Below are positions 17,434 to 25,316 of a DNA stretch of 64,000 nucleotides, piece after piece. Source of the stretch: Arcicella gelida (GTDB taxonomy: Bacteria; Bacteroidota; Bacteroidia; Cytophagales; Spirosomataceae). The translations under genes and the position numbers were made by a program. Location of the stretch: assembly GCF_034931025.1 (NCBI RefSeq), contig NZ_JAYGIL010000008.1, positions 1 to 64,000 of the forward strand, in the 5' to 3' direction. Below the pieces are notes generated by a model. The model was not told where the DNA came from. It did not search any database and saw only the letters and a program-made list of their open reading frames with translations. Each line of letters starts with the position of its first letter. Position 1 is the first letter of the stretch.

Positions 17434-18306
17434 TTAATACTTGCCCGAATTGACAGATTTAAGGACTTTAGAAAAATACAGCAGGTGGTAGTAAAGAGAG
17501 TTTTCCCAATACGGCCAAGCATGACCGCCCGGTCTTTCTGAATAATCGTGAGGAGTATTATTGAACACTAATCTGCGGTGAAGTTCACGGTTTGGTTCAA
17601 TCAAAAAATCGTCTGTTCCACAGTCAAAAATAAGACTTACGCCATTGGTTTTTATTTTATCCGCCATTGCAATTACCGAATATGCTTCATAGCCTTTCGG
17701 GTTATCATTGTACGAGCCAATGATAGCATCAAAAGCTTTTCTAAGGTTTTCGTTGGCTTCTTTGGGTAATTTCCAACCTTGTAAATCAGGATTAAGAGCC
17801 CCACTCATACTTCCAGCGGCTACAAATAGTTCAGGATATTTTCCTGATAAATACAAAGCCCCATAACCGCCCATCGAAAGACCTGTAATTACTCGCCCAT
17901 TTTTAGAGGCGATTGTTCGATAAGTTTTATCTATTTTGGTAATTACATCTTTTACAATGTAAGATTCAAACTGACTATTTTTATCAACAGGGCTATCAAT
18001 ATAATAACTAAATACTTCACCTTCTGGCATCACAATTACTAAATTATACTGGTCAGCTAGGTTCTGGATAAGGTTTTTGTCTGGAGCTTTGGCAAGCCAA
18101 TCATTAAAATGTCCGATACCTCCATGCAATAGATAAAGTACAGGGAATGATTTTTGGCTGTTTTCATAAGACTTTGGCAGTGTAACGGCAGCTTTGTAAG
18201 TCTTATTCATTTTTGTTGAGGCGATTTCAAGCGTGTCGGTTTTAGCAAATACGCCCAGCGAAATCATTTGGAAAAGAATTAAATAGACAAGACAGTTTTT
18301 TTTCAT
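17434..18306 (-). CDS. Secreted esterase (PF00756 type), copy 1
   Basis: 290 aa, same layout as its downstream neighbour: signal peptide (MKKNCLVYLILFQMISLGVFA), LYLLHGGIGHFNDW, GLSMGGYGALYLSGKYP, DCGTDDFLIEPNRELH and ERPGGHAWPYW. The two proteins are similar throughout, so they arose by tandem duplication and may differ in substrate preference. First gene of the five-gene minus-strand operon. Confidence 0.88.
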   Translation of the reverse strand: MKKNCLVYLILFQMISLGVFAKTDTLEIASTKMNKTYKAAVTLPKSYENSQKSFPVLYLLHGGIGHFNDWLAKAPDKNLIQNLADQYNLVIVMPEGEVFSYYIDSPVDKNSQFESYIVKDVITKIDKTYRTIASKNGRVITGLSMGGYGALYLSGKYPELFVAAGSMSGALNPDLQGWKLPKEANENLRKAFDAIIGSYNDNPKGYEAYSVIAMADKIKTNGVSLIFDCGTDDFLIEPNRELHRRLVFNNTPHDYSERPGGHAWPYWENSLYYHLLYFSKVLKSVNSGKY

Positions 18307-18350
18307 TTTTTTAAGGTTAATTATTTATATTTTTATGTTTTGAATTTTGC

Positions 18351-18374
18351 CAATACTTTCTTGGCAAAGTATTG
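18351..18374. promoter_or_regulatory. Perfect inverted repeat upstream of the esterase operon
   Basis: CAATACTTT-CTTGGC-AAAGTATTG, 9-bp perfect arms, 45 bp upstream of the esterase start. It could be an operator or a 5' UTR hairpin. Its left flank TTTTGCCAATACTTT recurs in the hairpin at 43984-43999. The region 18375-18609 contains no other clear feature; it also carries an N-terminal extension of the next gene that I judge non-coding. Confidence 0.5.
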
Positions 18375-18609
18375 TCTTTGTTGTTCTCTTGAATTTGAGT
18401 GGTTAAATTTCAAGCAATTTGAACCGACAACCAATCCATCAATGAATAAGTGGCTATACTTCAAATGTATGAAAGGCAAGAAATTTATCATTAGTTTTGG
18501 CTGAATGAATACATTCCAGAAATCTAATCTTTATTTCTGGAAATACTTAATTGTCTATTATTCAATAATTTATACAAATACTGAGTTTTGTAAATACTCA
18601 TCCGACGAA

Positions 18610-19806
18610 ATGGAATTAAAATCTGGTAAAGAAGAAATAGCTTATTTATTAGGGAAAGTCATTGAAAAATTTGAAACAGAAAGTGGTCAGAAAGTAGTTC
18701 GTAATTCAAACCGAAAAAATTATGAAGAAGTAGCCAAAGTTTTAAGTGAAATAAGTAACCAACTACCTTTTACTTCAGCGGAGCTTCGCCACGAGGATTA
18801 TGCTCCTGAAAAAACTCATCGACCATCAGAGTATCCTTTTCGCAAGTATGACATTACTGGTAATCAAATCAAAGATGCTTTTTATAATCAGATTGTTACC
18901 AATCCGAGGCCTTTCTTGGTAGATTCGGCGTACATTTATCTTTTTGGTATGGGGCGTAAAGGTTTTGCTGAAAACCCTACCGACCCCGAATTGATAGATT
19001 ACGAAGAAAATACTGCTACAACATCAGGCACTCAAAAAGTGGATAAAACCAGAGGTTCTTTTGGTATAAGTAATTTACCATTTTTTGTAAAAGGCTTATT
19101 GCTATTTCTAACAGTGGGGTTTTCTACGAGTAGTTATTTTTGGCTAAAAGAAAAGAAACAGCTTGAAACCCTGAAAGAAGATTTGAGTATTGTGCCTTAC
19201 TTACCCTCAAAAGCAGAGATTGATAGTTTGGAAGGTATTTGGCTTTGCTATACGGGTTCTCCGCAAGCTCGTAGTTTTGACCCCGACCGCTACCACATGG
19301 TAGTGTCCAATATCATGAATGTAAGCTATAAAGATGGCTATTTTACATTTATCCGTTACGGTTCAAATTTTAACCATAAAGGTTTTATGCAATTTGAATC
19401 ACCGTGGTTGGTATCTGTTCACTCTCGGGTAAAGAATGCTCCTGAAAACCCATCTCCCAAACATTCTTTATTGAAGTTTGAAAAAGGCAAAAGCTTTGCA
19501 AGTGTAATTTCTGCTTCTTGGAATTTTGATATAGGCGAGCGAAATAAAATTATCGGTATTCGGGAAATATATATCAAATTAGGCAAAGGATTGACCGTGA
19601 AAGAAATAATCAATGAGCCAGAAAATGCACTTTGTCGCTGTAAAATCATTAAATTAACCAAGCCAGATGGGCATATTCGTTCATTCCAATTGAAAAATGA
19701 AAACCTTGAAAAGCTTCCTTATGAAGGAATAAAAAGTCTTTTAGACGAAAATAGTATTTTGTTAAAGGACCCAGAAAATGGTGTTGTTTTAGGGAGAAAA
19801 AAATAA
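18610..19806 (+). CDS. Single-pass membrane protein of unknown function
   Basis: 398 aa from ATG 18610 (MELKSGKEEIAYLL); an in-frame ATG at 18505 would add 35 residues without a recognisable pattern. The N-terminal part (about residues 1-155) is polar and helical, with RHEDYAPEKTHRPSEYPFRKYDITG. One transmembrane helix follows (FVKGLLLFLTVGFSTSSYFWL). The C-terminal part (about 210-398) is beta-rich, starting with a LEGIWLCYTGSPQARSFDPDRYH segment. No enzyme motif is visible. It stands alone, divergent from the esterase operon. Topology suggests cytoplasmic N-domain and periplasmic C-domain, or the reverse. Confidence 0.7.
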   Translation: MELKSGKEEIAYLLGKVIEKFETESGQKVVRNSNRKNYEEVAKVLSEISNQLPFTSAELRHEDYAPEKTHRPSEYPFRKYDITGNQIKDAFYNQIVTNPRPFLVDSAYIYLFGMGRKGFAENPTDPELIDYEENTATTSGTQKVDKTRGSFGISNLPFFVKGLLLFLTVGFSTSSYFWLKEKKQLETLKEDLSIVPYLPSKAEIDSLEGIWLCYTGSPQARSFDPDRYHMVVSNIMNVSYKDGYFTFIRYGSNFNHKGFMQFESPWLVSVHSRVKNAPENPSPKHSLLKFEKGKSFASVISASWNFDIGERNKIIGIREIYIKLGKGLTVKEIINEPENALCRCKIIKLTKPDGHIRSFQLKNENLEKLPYEGIKSLLDENSILLKDPENGVVLGRKK

Positions 19807-19988
19807 CTATTTTGAAGTATTAAAATTTTTATATTTACTTTCTTTGCATGTGTTAAATCAACAATGAGGTCTGGGTGTATAATTCTATTTATTGAGTCTT
19901 TAGAAAACTCAAAGGTGAATTCGGATTTTTATCGATTTGACTGAGTATGGGACACAGCCAAATCGACGCTATCAAATTGTTTAAGATT

Positions 19989-20603
19989 TTAAAAACTAAA
20001 AACTTCTACAGTCTCCAATGCTTTCGTAACTGCTTGTTCGCCCAAATTTGGCACAGCAACACCTTCTAGGCGAAAAGTGCTTACGTCGGTCAAGCCCATA
20101 AATCCGAGAACAGCACGCAAATAGTTTTCCGTAAAATCATAAGCTTTCATTATCCCTTCTGTGTATATTCCACCAGATGTAATAGCCAAGTAGACTTTTT
20201 TATTCATCAATAAACCTTGGAGAGAGCCTGTTGCATAACTAAAAGTTTCATTGGCACGAGCAATTTGGTCGATCCATGCTTTCAGGCTGGCAGGAATACT
20301 AAAATTATATAATGGAACTGCCAGAACTACAATATCTGCCTCCTTGATTTGTTTTATAGCATTTTCGGAAGGCTGAATGATTGCTGTCTGCGTTTGGTTA
20401 CGTGCCTCTTTCGGGGTAGAAAATGCCCGATACATTTAATTAGTAAGAAAAGGCAGAGGGTTTTCGGATAAGTCGATGGTTTCAATCGTGCATTCCGAAT
20501 ATGTGTTATTGAGCTTTTCAATGATTGCGTTTGACAGCAGATTGCTTTTAGAAGCATCGCCGTTGATGCTTGCTTTAATGTGAAGTACTTTCTTTGTTGA
20601 CAT
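19989..20603 (-). pseudogene. azoR: FMN-dependent NADH-azoreductase (AzoR-like), interrupted by one stop codon
   Basis: From ATG 20603 the frame reads MSTKKVLHIKASINGDASKSN ... ENPLPFLTN, then TAA (20436-20438), then MYRAFSTPKEA and onward to PLYNFSIPASLKAWIDQIARANETF and the normal C-terminus. All of this is in one frame, and the total length (204 codons) is normal for AzoR. The TAA is directly followed by ATG, so stop-restart translation could yield two pieces, but the flavin-binding start would be separated from the rest. A GAA-to-TAA change is the simplest explanation. Divergent from an HxlR regulator that probably controlled it. Confidence 0.8.
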
Positions 20604-20652
20604 TTCTGATAATTTGTTTTAATGATGCCTCAAAGCTATGTATATTTGCTTT

Positions 20653-20694
20653 CCAAAAGTTACTACTATACATAAGGTAAGTAGTTACCTTTGG
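20653..20694. promoter_or_regulatory. Candidate HxlR operator between azoR and the regulator
   Basis: CCAAAAGTTACTA (20653-20665) and TAGTTACCTTTGG (20682-20694) form an inverted repeat with 11 of 13 positions matching. A smaller perfect dyad AAGGTAA-GTAG-TTACCTT (20674-20691) overlaps the right arm. The position between two divergent genes, one an HxlR regulator, fits a shared operator. Confidence 0.6.
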
Positions 20695-20713
20695 GTTAGT
20701 TAATCGTAAAAAA

Positions 20714-21076
20714 ATGGAAAACGTAATTAGCACAGAAAAATGTAGAAACTCTATCAAAGCCCTTGAAGACGCTATGTATGTAATAGGTGGCAAATGGACT
20801 TTGCGAGTAATTATTGCCTTAAAAGACGGACATACTCGTTTCAATGACCTACAAAGAACCATAGATGGCATATCGGCGAAGGTACTTTCAGGTGTATTAA
20901 AAGACCTTGAAGAAAATGGTTTTGTAAAAAGAAAAGTAGATATTGGTGTACCTGTGGTAGTAGAGTACGAACTATTATCTTATGCAGATAGCTTGCAAGA
21001 TGTACTTTCGGCTCTTGTTTCGTGGGGTGAGATGCACAGACAAAAAGTGATTAGAAGGCAAGAAGAGTTCGTTTGA
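20714..21076 (+). CDS. HxlR-family transcriptional regulator
   Basis: 120 aa. The winged-helix HxlR signature is clear: AMYVIGGKWTLRVIIALKDGHTRFNDLQRTIDGISAKVLSGVLKDLEENGFVKR. Cys10 in EKCRNSI sits where redox- or quinone-sensing members such as YodB carry their sensor Cys. Divergent from the azoreductase with a palindromic stretch between, so it was probably the repressor of azoR, which is now broken. Confidence 0.88.
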   Translation: MENVISTEKCRNSIKALEDAMYVIGGKWTLRVIIALKDGHTRFNDLQRTIDGISAKVLSGVLKDLEENGFVKRKVDIGVPVVVEYELLSYADSLQDVLSALVSWGEMHRQKVIRRQEEFV

Positions 21077-21102
21077 AAATCCGATGTTGATTTAGTGGAC
21101 GA

Positions 21103-21125
21103 AACACGCAGTTAAACTGCGTGTT
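21103..21125 (+). terminator. Hairpin after the HxlR gene
   Basis: AACACGCAGT-TAA-ACTGCGTGTT, 10-bp perfect stem, 27 bp after the regulator stop codon and between convergent genes. No T-run follows, so it may be a bidirectional, weak or Rho-assisted terminator. Confidence 0.55.
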
Positions 21126-21174
21126 CCTGTGACTTGCAACTATAAAAAAAGTAGTTGTTAGTTGTCTTCGTTTG

Positions 21175-21492
21175 TCAGCCTGTTATTTTCAATGACTCAA
21201 TTAGTCCATCTTTTAATTTAAAATGATATGATAATACAATAGGGCTACCCGGAAAATTGCCTGAGACTTCTGCTTCTAGGACTTCTTCAGTTAAAGAATA
21301 TTCCAAAGGTTTCATAACTGCTTGGTACTCATCATTGGCTTTTTCAATCCATTGTTGGATTTCCGTTTTACCCTTATGGGTTTTTCCTTCGTCAAAAACT
21401 ACAGCAGTTTCCGAAAAACAATTGGCGTAAGCCACACTGTCGAAATTGTTTTGTGCGTTTGTTAAATCTACAATTACATTTGGTAAGTTCAT
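21175..21492 (-). CDS. NTF2-fold protein, cassette copy 1
   Basis: 105 aa from ATG 21492 (MNLPNVIVDLTNAQNNFDS); an upstream ATG at 21537 would overlap the SDR gene. It has the SnoaL-like core AYANCFSETAVVFDEGKTHKGKTEIQQWIEKA. It is a close paralogue of the gene at 44022-44339, with the same neighbours in the same order. Substrate unknown; it probably works with the SDR 19 bp upstream. Confidence 0.82.
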   Translation of the reverse strand: MNLPNVIVDLTNAQNNFDSVAYANCFSETAVVFDEGKTHKGKTEIQQWIEKANDEYQAVMKPLEYSLTEEVLEAEVSGNFPGSPIVLSYHFKLKDGLIESLKITG

Positions 21493-21511
21493 ATTCTTGA
21501 TTTTTAGATGA

Positions 21512-22306
21512 TTAAATTGTTGGTACTGTGCCTCCATCTATTACAAAGTTGGTCCCTGTTAAATAATTGGCTCTTGGTGAAACCAAAAATCCAACAAATT
21601 CCGCAACTTCTTCAGGTTGGGCTGGGCGACCGAGAGGAATTCCGCCCAAGGCATCCATCACGCTTTGTTGAGCTTCTTCTATGGTGCTATTTGAATTTCT
21701 TGCAATCTCGCCCAACCAGGCTTCCGATGCTGTTGTATTTATCCATCCTGGTGAAACAGTTAGGACACGAACTCCTTTTGGTGTAACTTCATTTGATAAA
21801 CTTTTGCTATAATTAATCAATCCTGCTTTTGCGGCTGCATAAGGCAATGTAGAATCATATAGCGGTAGTTTTCCTTGAATAGAAGCTATGTGAATAATAA
21901 CACCACTTTTTTTAGCTAACATTTGTGGTAAAAAACCTCTGTCTAGTCGGACTGGAGCAAGCAGATTAGCTTGTAGGGTTGATTCCCAATCGTCATCAGT
22001 TAATACAGCAAAACCACCAGCAGGAGTTACTGAAGAACCAAGGTTATTCACAAGAATGTCTAGTGTCCCATAAGTCGATAGCACTTCGCTAACTACTTTT
22101 TGTGCATCTTCTGCTTTGCTTAGATCGGCAGAAATGAAATGTAAATTGCTGTTTTCTTTTTCGGGTGGGTTTCTTGCGGTAATAATAACCGTTGCACCAG
22201 CTTGTAAAAGCCTTTCTGCAATGGCTTTTCCAGCACCTTTTGTTCCGCCTGTTACCAAGGCAACTTTTCCTGATAATTCATTATTGAAATTAAATTCCTG
22301 TTCCAT
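21512..22306 (-). CDS. SDR-family oxidoreductase, cassette copy 1
   Basis: 264 aa. TGGTKGAGKAIAERL, NNLG, IASIQG and YAAAKAG (Tyr-x3-Lys) mark a classical SDR. It is very similar to the SDR at 44366-45160 from MEQEFNFNNELSGK to the C-terminus. Its promoter region, shared with the truncated HxlR gene, contains an 18-bp perfect palindrome. Confidence 0.88.
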   Translation of the reverse strand: MEQEFNFNNELSGKVALVTGGTKGAGKAIAERLLQAGATVIITARNPPEKENSNLHFISADLSKAEDAQKVVSEVLSTYGTLDILVNNLGSSVTPAGGFAVLTDDDWESTLQANLLAPVRLDRGFLPQMLAKKSGVIIHIASIQGKLPLYDSTLPYAAAKAGLINYSKSLSNEVTPKGVRVLTVSPGWINTTASEAWLGEIARNSNSTIEEAQQSVMDALGGIPLGRPAQPEEVAEFVGFLVSPRANYLTGTNFVIDGGTVPTI

Positions 22307-22351
22307 TGTTTGTTTTTTTTGAGCAAATTTCAGCCGTACATTGCTCTAAAG

Positions 22352-22469
22352 CAATTACGGAAATACGATTCACATAGGGATAAATTTATCCCTTATTGCA
22401 CAATTTGGAACTGTGGTTTACTTTTGCTTTATGTATGAAAGGAAAATTTTACCGAACCTCAATTGCGGT
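22352..22469. repeat. 118-bp segment identical to 45206-45323
   Basis: The SDR/HxlR intergenic region and the first 13 codons of the regulator are identical between the two cassettes over 118 bp, while the flanking SDR genes differ at many positions. The identity ends within the truncated regulator. Confidence 0.85.
22376..22393. promoter_or_regulatory. 18-bp palindromic operator candidate (cassette 1)
   Basis: AGGGATAAATTTATCCCT is a perfect palindrome between the divergent SDR and HxlR starts. A TACTTTTG (22419-22426) matches the -7 TAnnTTTG element for the regulator strand, only 4 nt before its ATG, which suggests a leaderless or nearly leaderless transcript. Probably the HxlR binding site. 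Confidence 0.65.
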
Positions 22470-22532
22470 CTGGACGGATGGGCGTACAAGTTTATTAGAC
22501 AGAGAGTTAAGTGTAAATTTAACTACTGGTAG
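22431..22532 (+). pseudogene. HxlR regulator stub (cassette 1)
   Basis: 33 codons. MYERKILPNLNCGLD is identical to the start of the intact regulator at 45285, then the sequence changes abruptly to GWAYKF and ends. The winged helix is absent. The second-copy regulator may act on both operators, since these are identical. Confidence 0.85.
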
Positions 22533-22626
22533 CAAAGTTAGTATCATAAAGCTTTAAGTTTGTCTCAAATACTACTTGCGAATGTTACTAACTAATAATA
22601 ATGACAGTAATTTTGAAGGTCACTTA

Positions 22627-23667
22627 TTATTCAAACCCTCTCTTCCATATAAAACCATCTAAAACATAATGAGTTACTTGTGGAAGAGCTAACAAAGGAA
22701 TGAAGAAAGACAACGCTACCGTTGAAAATGTAGTAGGCAAAAAATACGCCCAAGAAAAAAGTGTATCGTAGCTTCGCCACTGGGTTGCGTCCCAAATAGC
22801 TTCTTCAAAATAGGCAATCAAAACAATGGTAGCAATGAAAAACAAAATTCCATTTTTACTGAAAACAAGCCTACTAAATCCTTTTACTTGCCCTTTTCGT
22901 TGATGAAGGTCAACCCAAATTAAGCACATATACGGAACGCCATGAGCTACTATATTAAGAATTGTAAAGATTAAATCGTTGTTGAAATAAACAATCCCAA
23001 AATACCAAGAAGCCATTGTTCCAGCAATCAATAAAAAACGAGGAATGTTTACTTGATGATTCAGCATACAGTAAGATTCTTTAATCAAATAAAGCACCAC
23101 TAATCCAACATAAATCCAATTAATCACAGGTAAATAGTTAGTGGCTGTAAATGAGTAAAAGTCTTGTTCTACAAACCAAAGAAATTCTCTTGGTGAGTTC
23201 AAATGCCAGTGGATTATTGGCAAAATAGTAGCTCCGTAAATGGTAATTTCATCAAATAAATCTAAATATTTTGACTGATTATGTTGGCGATTGTACAGGC
23301 GAACGAAGCCATATTGTTGTCTTATAAAGTGAAATACAGCTAAATACGCTAAAATACGCCAAAACCATTCACTACCACCAAGCCAATAAATTGAGACAAA
23401 AACGAAATAGCAGAGTAGGGGAGTCAGTGTATAAAGTATTCTATGTTTTTTAAAGCTTCCTGCATCAAAATAGGTTTTGAAAAGCATACTATGAACATGG
23501 GCTACATCTATCAATAATACAAAAACTACCCATGCCCACAGGGGCGTTGTTTCATGGAAAAAATAAGATTGAGCAAAAACGAAAGCAAGTGCTAATGCCA
23601 CAAAAGTTGGGGCAATGATGAATAATAAATCAGTCTTTGCGTTGGTAATCCAAGGTTGTTTGGTCAT
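22627..23667 (-). CDS. Multi-pass membrane protein with conserved-looking His motifs
   Basis: 346 aa with about nine hydrophobic helices. No family name recognised. Several His/aromatic clusters face each other in the helices: DVAHVHSMLFKTYFD, FHFIRQQYGFVRLYNR, NIVAHGVPYMCLIW and the final VTHYVLDGFIWKR. Such patterns occur in membrane enzymes or haem/metal proteins, but I cannot assign one. Its ATG overlaps the stop of the FAD oxidase by 4 nt, so it is the last gene of the polyamine operon and likely works with that oxidase. Confidence 0.75.
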   Translation of the reverse strand: MTKQPWITNAKTDLLFIIAPTFVALALAFVFAQSYFFHETTPLWAWVVFVLLIDVAHVHSMLFKTYFDAGSFKKHRILYTLTPLLCYFVFVSIYWLGGSEWFWRILAYLAVFHFIRQQYGFVRLYNRQHNQSKYLDLFDEITIYGATILPIIHWHLNSPREFLWFVEQDFYSFTATNYLPVINWIYVGLVVLYLIKESYCMLNHQVNIPRFLLIAGTMASWYFGIVYFNNDLIFTILNIVAHGVPYMCLIWVDLHQRKGQVKGFSRLVFSKNGILFFIATIVLIAYFEEAIWDATQWRSYDTLFSWAYFLPTTFSTVALSFFIPLLALPQVTHYVLDGFIWKRGFE

Positions 23668-25316
23668 GAAATTGATAAGTATGGTAGTATTTCATTGGCT
23701 ACTCGATTGCCTTGATAAAATGATTCTTCAAAAATAGAAACACCGCTCAAATCACTGTGGGCAAAGAATATTCGATTATCAATATTTTTGGAAGCCAATT
23801 TTCTGTTTTCAGATGAAAGAAAGCCAATTGTCGGAGCAATCATACCATGCCCCCAAATTTTAAGATTAATTTCTTCAACTGTTTCTCTTATATTAGGATG
23901 AAAACTTTCTAAATCTATTAAAATTTCCTCCATCCACTCTTCATAAGTTTTCTTAATTGCCTCTTTACGTGCTTCTACAGGTGATTTATGCGATAAGGGT
24001 AAATAATAAGTGAGGACCCATTTATCTATCTCTCGACTTACTTGTTGATGCGTCGCACTGATATAACCCAACGAAGTAGAATTGTATGCCACATTATCCC
24101 AACATAAAAAACCATCTCTTTCTATAGGTGCTTGATTGACCGAAATGTTGGCAACTAACCAAGGTGCGTATTGAAATAAATCAGTTGATATTTGAATAGA
24201 TTCTTTTGGTAAAATTCGCTGATTGATGAATTGCGGCGTAGCCAAAATAACTCGTTGAGCTTTAATTTTTACCAATACATTCTTGCTCCAATCGTAAGCC
24301 TTGGCTTCTACTCCATCATTATTCCAATTTACTTGCGTTACAAGTGTACTCGTTCTGATTTTATTTTTGAAATCGGTTGATAAGGCTTTTGCCAAAAAGT
24401 TGTTTCCTTCTGCCCAAGTCAATATCGCATTAGTTTCGGCATTGTCTGCCTTTCCTCTTCTGGAGGCAAAATAATGAATACCAGCATAAGCGGAAGTATT
24501 TGTACTTGTGATGCCATAATCATCTCTACAACAATAATTGACGTACCAAAGTAAATATTCAGAATCAAAATGATGCTGACTCAAAAAATCGGTCATTGAA
24601 ATTGTATCTAATTGTTGATACACTTCATCTTTTGATGCCAAAACCAAAGGAATATCAAAAGCCCAACGTCCATCACTTCCTTTTTCCTGACGGTATTTGT
24701 TCATCAAAGCTAAAAAATTACTTATCTGTTTTCTATCGCTTTCTGAAATACCATAATTGGGGATTAATCCTTCTTGCCAACGCCCTTTCAAAAAAAGTCT
24801 TTCTTGTGGTGATTGACATAAATGATATTCATTGTAAATGGGTAAACCTTTTGAATTATAGCCCGTTATGATATTGTGTTCTTCTAAAAACGTCAATAAT
24901 TCTTTGTCTTCATTATTAGGAATTGGCAAGTAGTGAGCTGCCCAAGGGTAAGGTGTGGTTGTATTTTTACCTGCATCAGCATTTCCGCCGATATGGTCTT
25001 CTAAATCCACTAATAAAAAGTTTTGATGTCCAGCTTTGTGTAATTTCCGAGCAGCACTTAATCCTGCAATACCCGTTCCTACTATTAAAATAGGTACTTC
25101 AATGATTTCTTCGCTTTGCTTTTCTTCGCCTTTTTTAGGAATTGATAAGTTTCTTAATAAATGTCCTATTTGATGATTAGCTCCTAATATTCGTCCTTTA
25201 ATTGCGGGTTTTACTGGGTTTAAAATTGCTTTTGTTCCCCACGACAATCCAAAGAAAGCTCCCAAGCCTGCTAAAGAACGGAGTAGAAATGTCTTACGTG
25301 TTAACTTATTTTTCAT
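23664..25316 (-). CDS. FAD-dependent amine-oxidase-like protein with export signal
   Basis: 550 aa from ATG 25316, which overlaps the speE-like stop by 4 nt (ATGA); an ATG 15 nt upstream is less likely. The N-terminus (TRKTFLLRSLAGLGAFFGLSWG) resembles a membrane anchor or Tat-like signal, but lacks a true RR pair. FAD binding is shown by ILIVGTGIAGLSAARKLHKAG and the C-terminal FFAHSDLSGVSIFEESFYQGNRVANEI. Flavin amine oxidases of this type oxidise polyamines or related amines. Its place between an aminopropyltransferase and a membrane protein suggests a polyamine-linked substrate at the envelope. Confidence 0.82.
   Translation of the reverse strand: MKNKLTRKTFLLRSLAGLGAFFGLSWGTKAILNPVKPAIKGRILGANHQIGHLLRNLSIPKKGEEKQSEEIIEVPILIVGTGIAGLSAARKLHKAGHQNFLLVDLEDHIGGNADAGKNTTTPYPWAAHYLPIPNNEDKELLTFLEEHNIITGYNSKGLPIYNEYHLCQSPQERLFLKGRWQEGLIPNYGISESDRKQISNFLALMNKYRQEKGSDGRWAFDIPLVLASKDEVYQQLDTISMTDFLSQHHFDSEYLLWYVNYCCRDDYGITSTNTSAYAGIHYFASRRGKADNAETNAILTWAEGNNFLAKALSTDFKNKIRTSTLVTQVNWNNDGVEAKAYDWSKNVLVKIKAQRVILATPQFINQRILPKESIQISTDLFQYAPWLVANISVNQAPIERDGFLCWDNVAYNSTSLGYISATHQQVSREIDKWVLTYYLPLSHKSPVEARKEAIKKTYEEWMEEILIDLESFHPNIRETVEEINLKIWGHGMIAPTIGFLSSENRKLASKNIDNRIFFAHSDLSGVSIFEESFYQGNRVANEILPYLSIS

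Noticed and set aside
20354..20557. 67-codon frame over the azoR start on the minus strand
   Set aside because: It is a shadow of the real azoR frame, which reads through a normal flavodoxin-like start from 20603.
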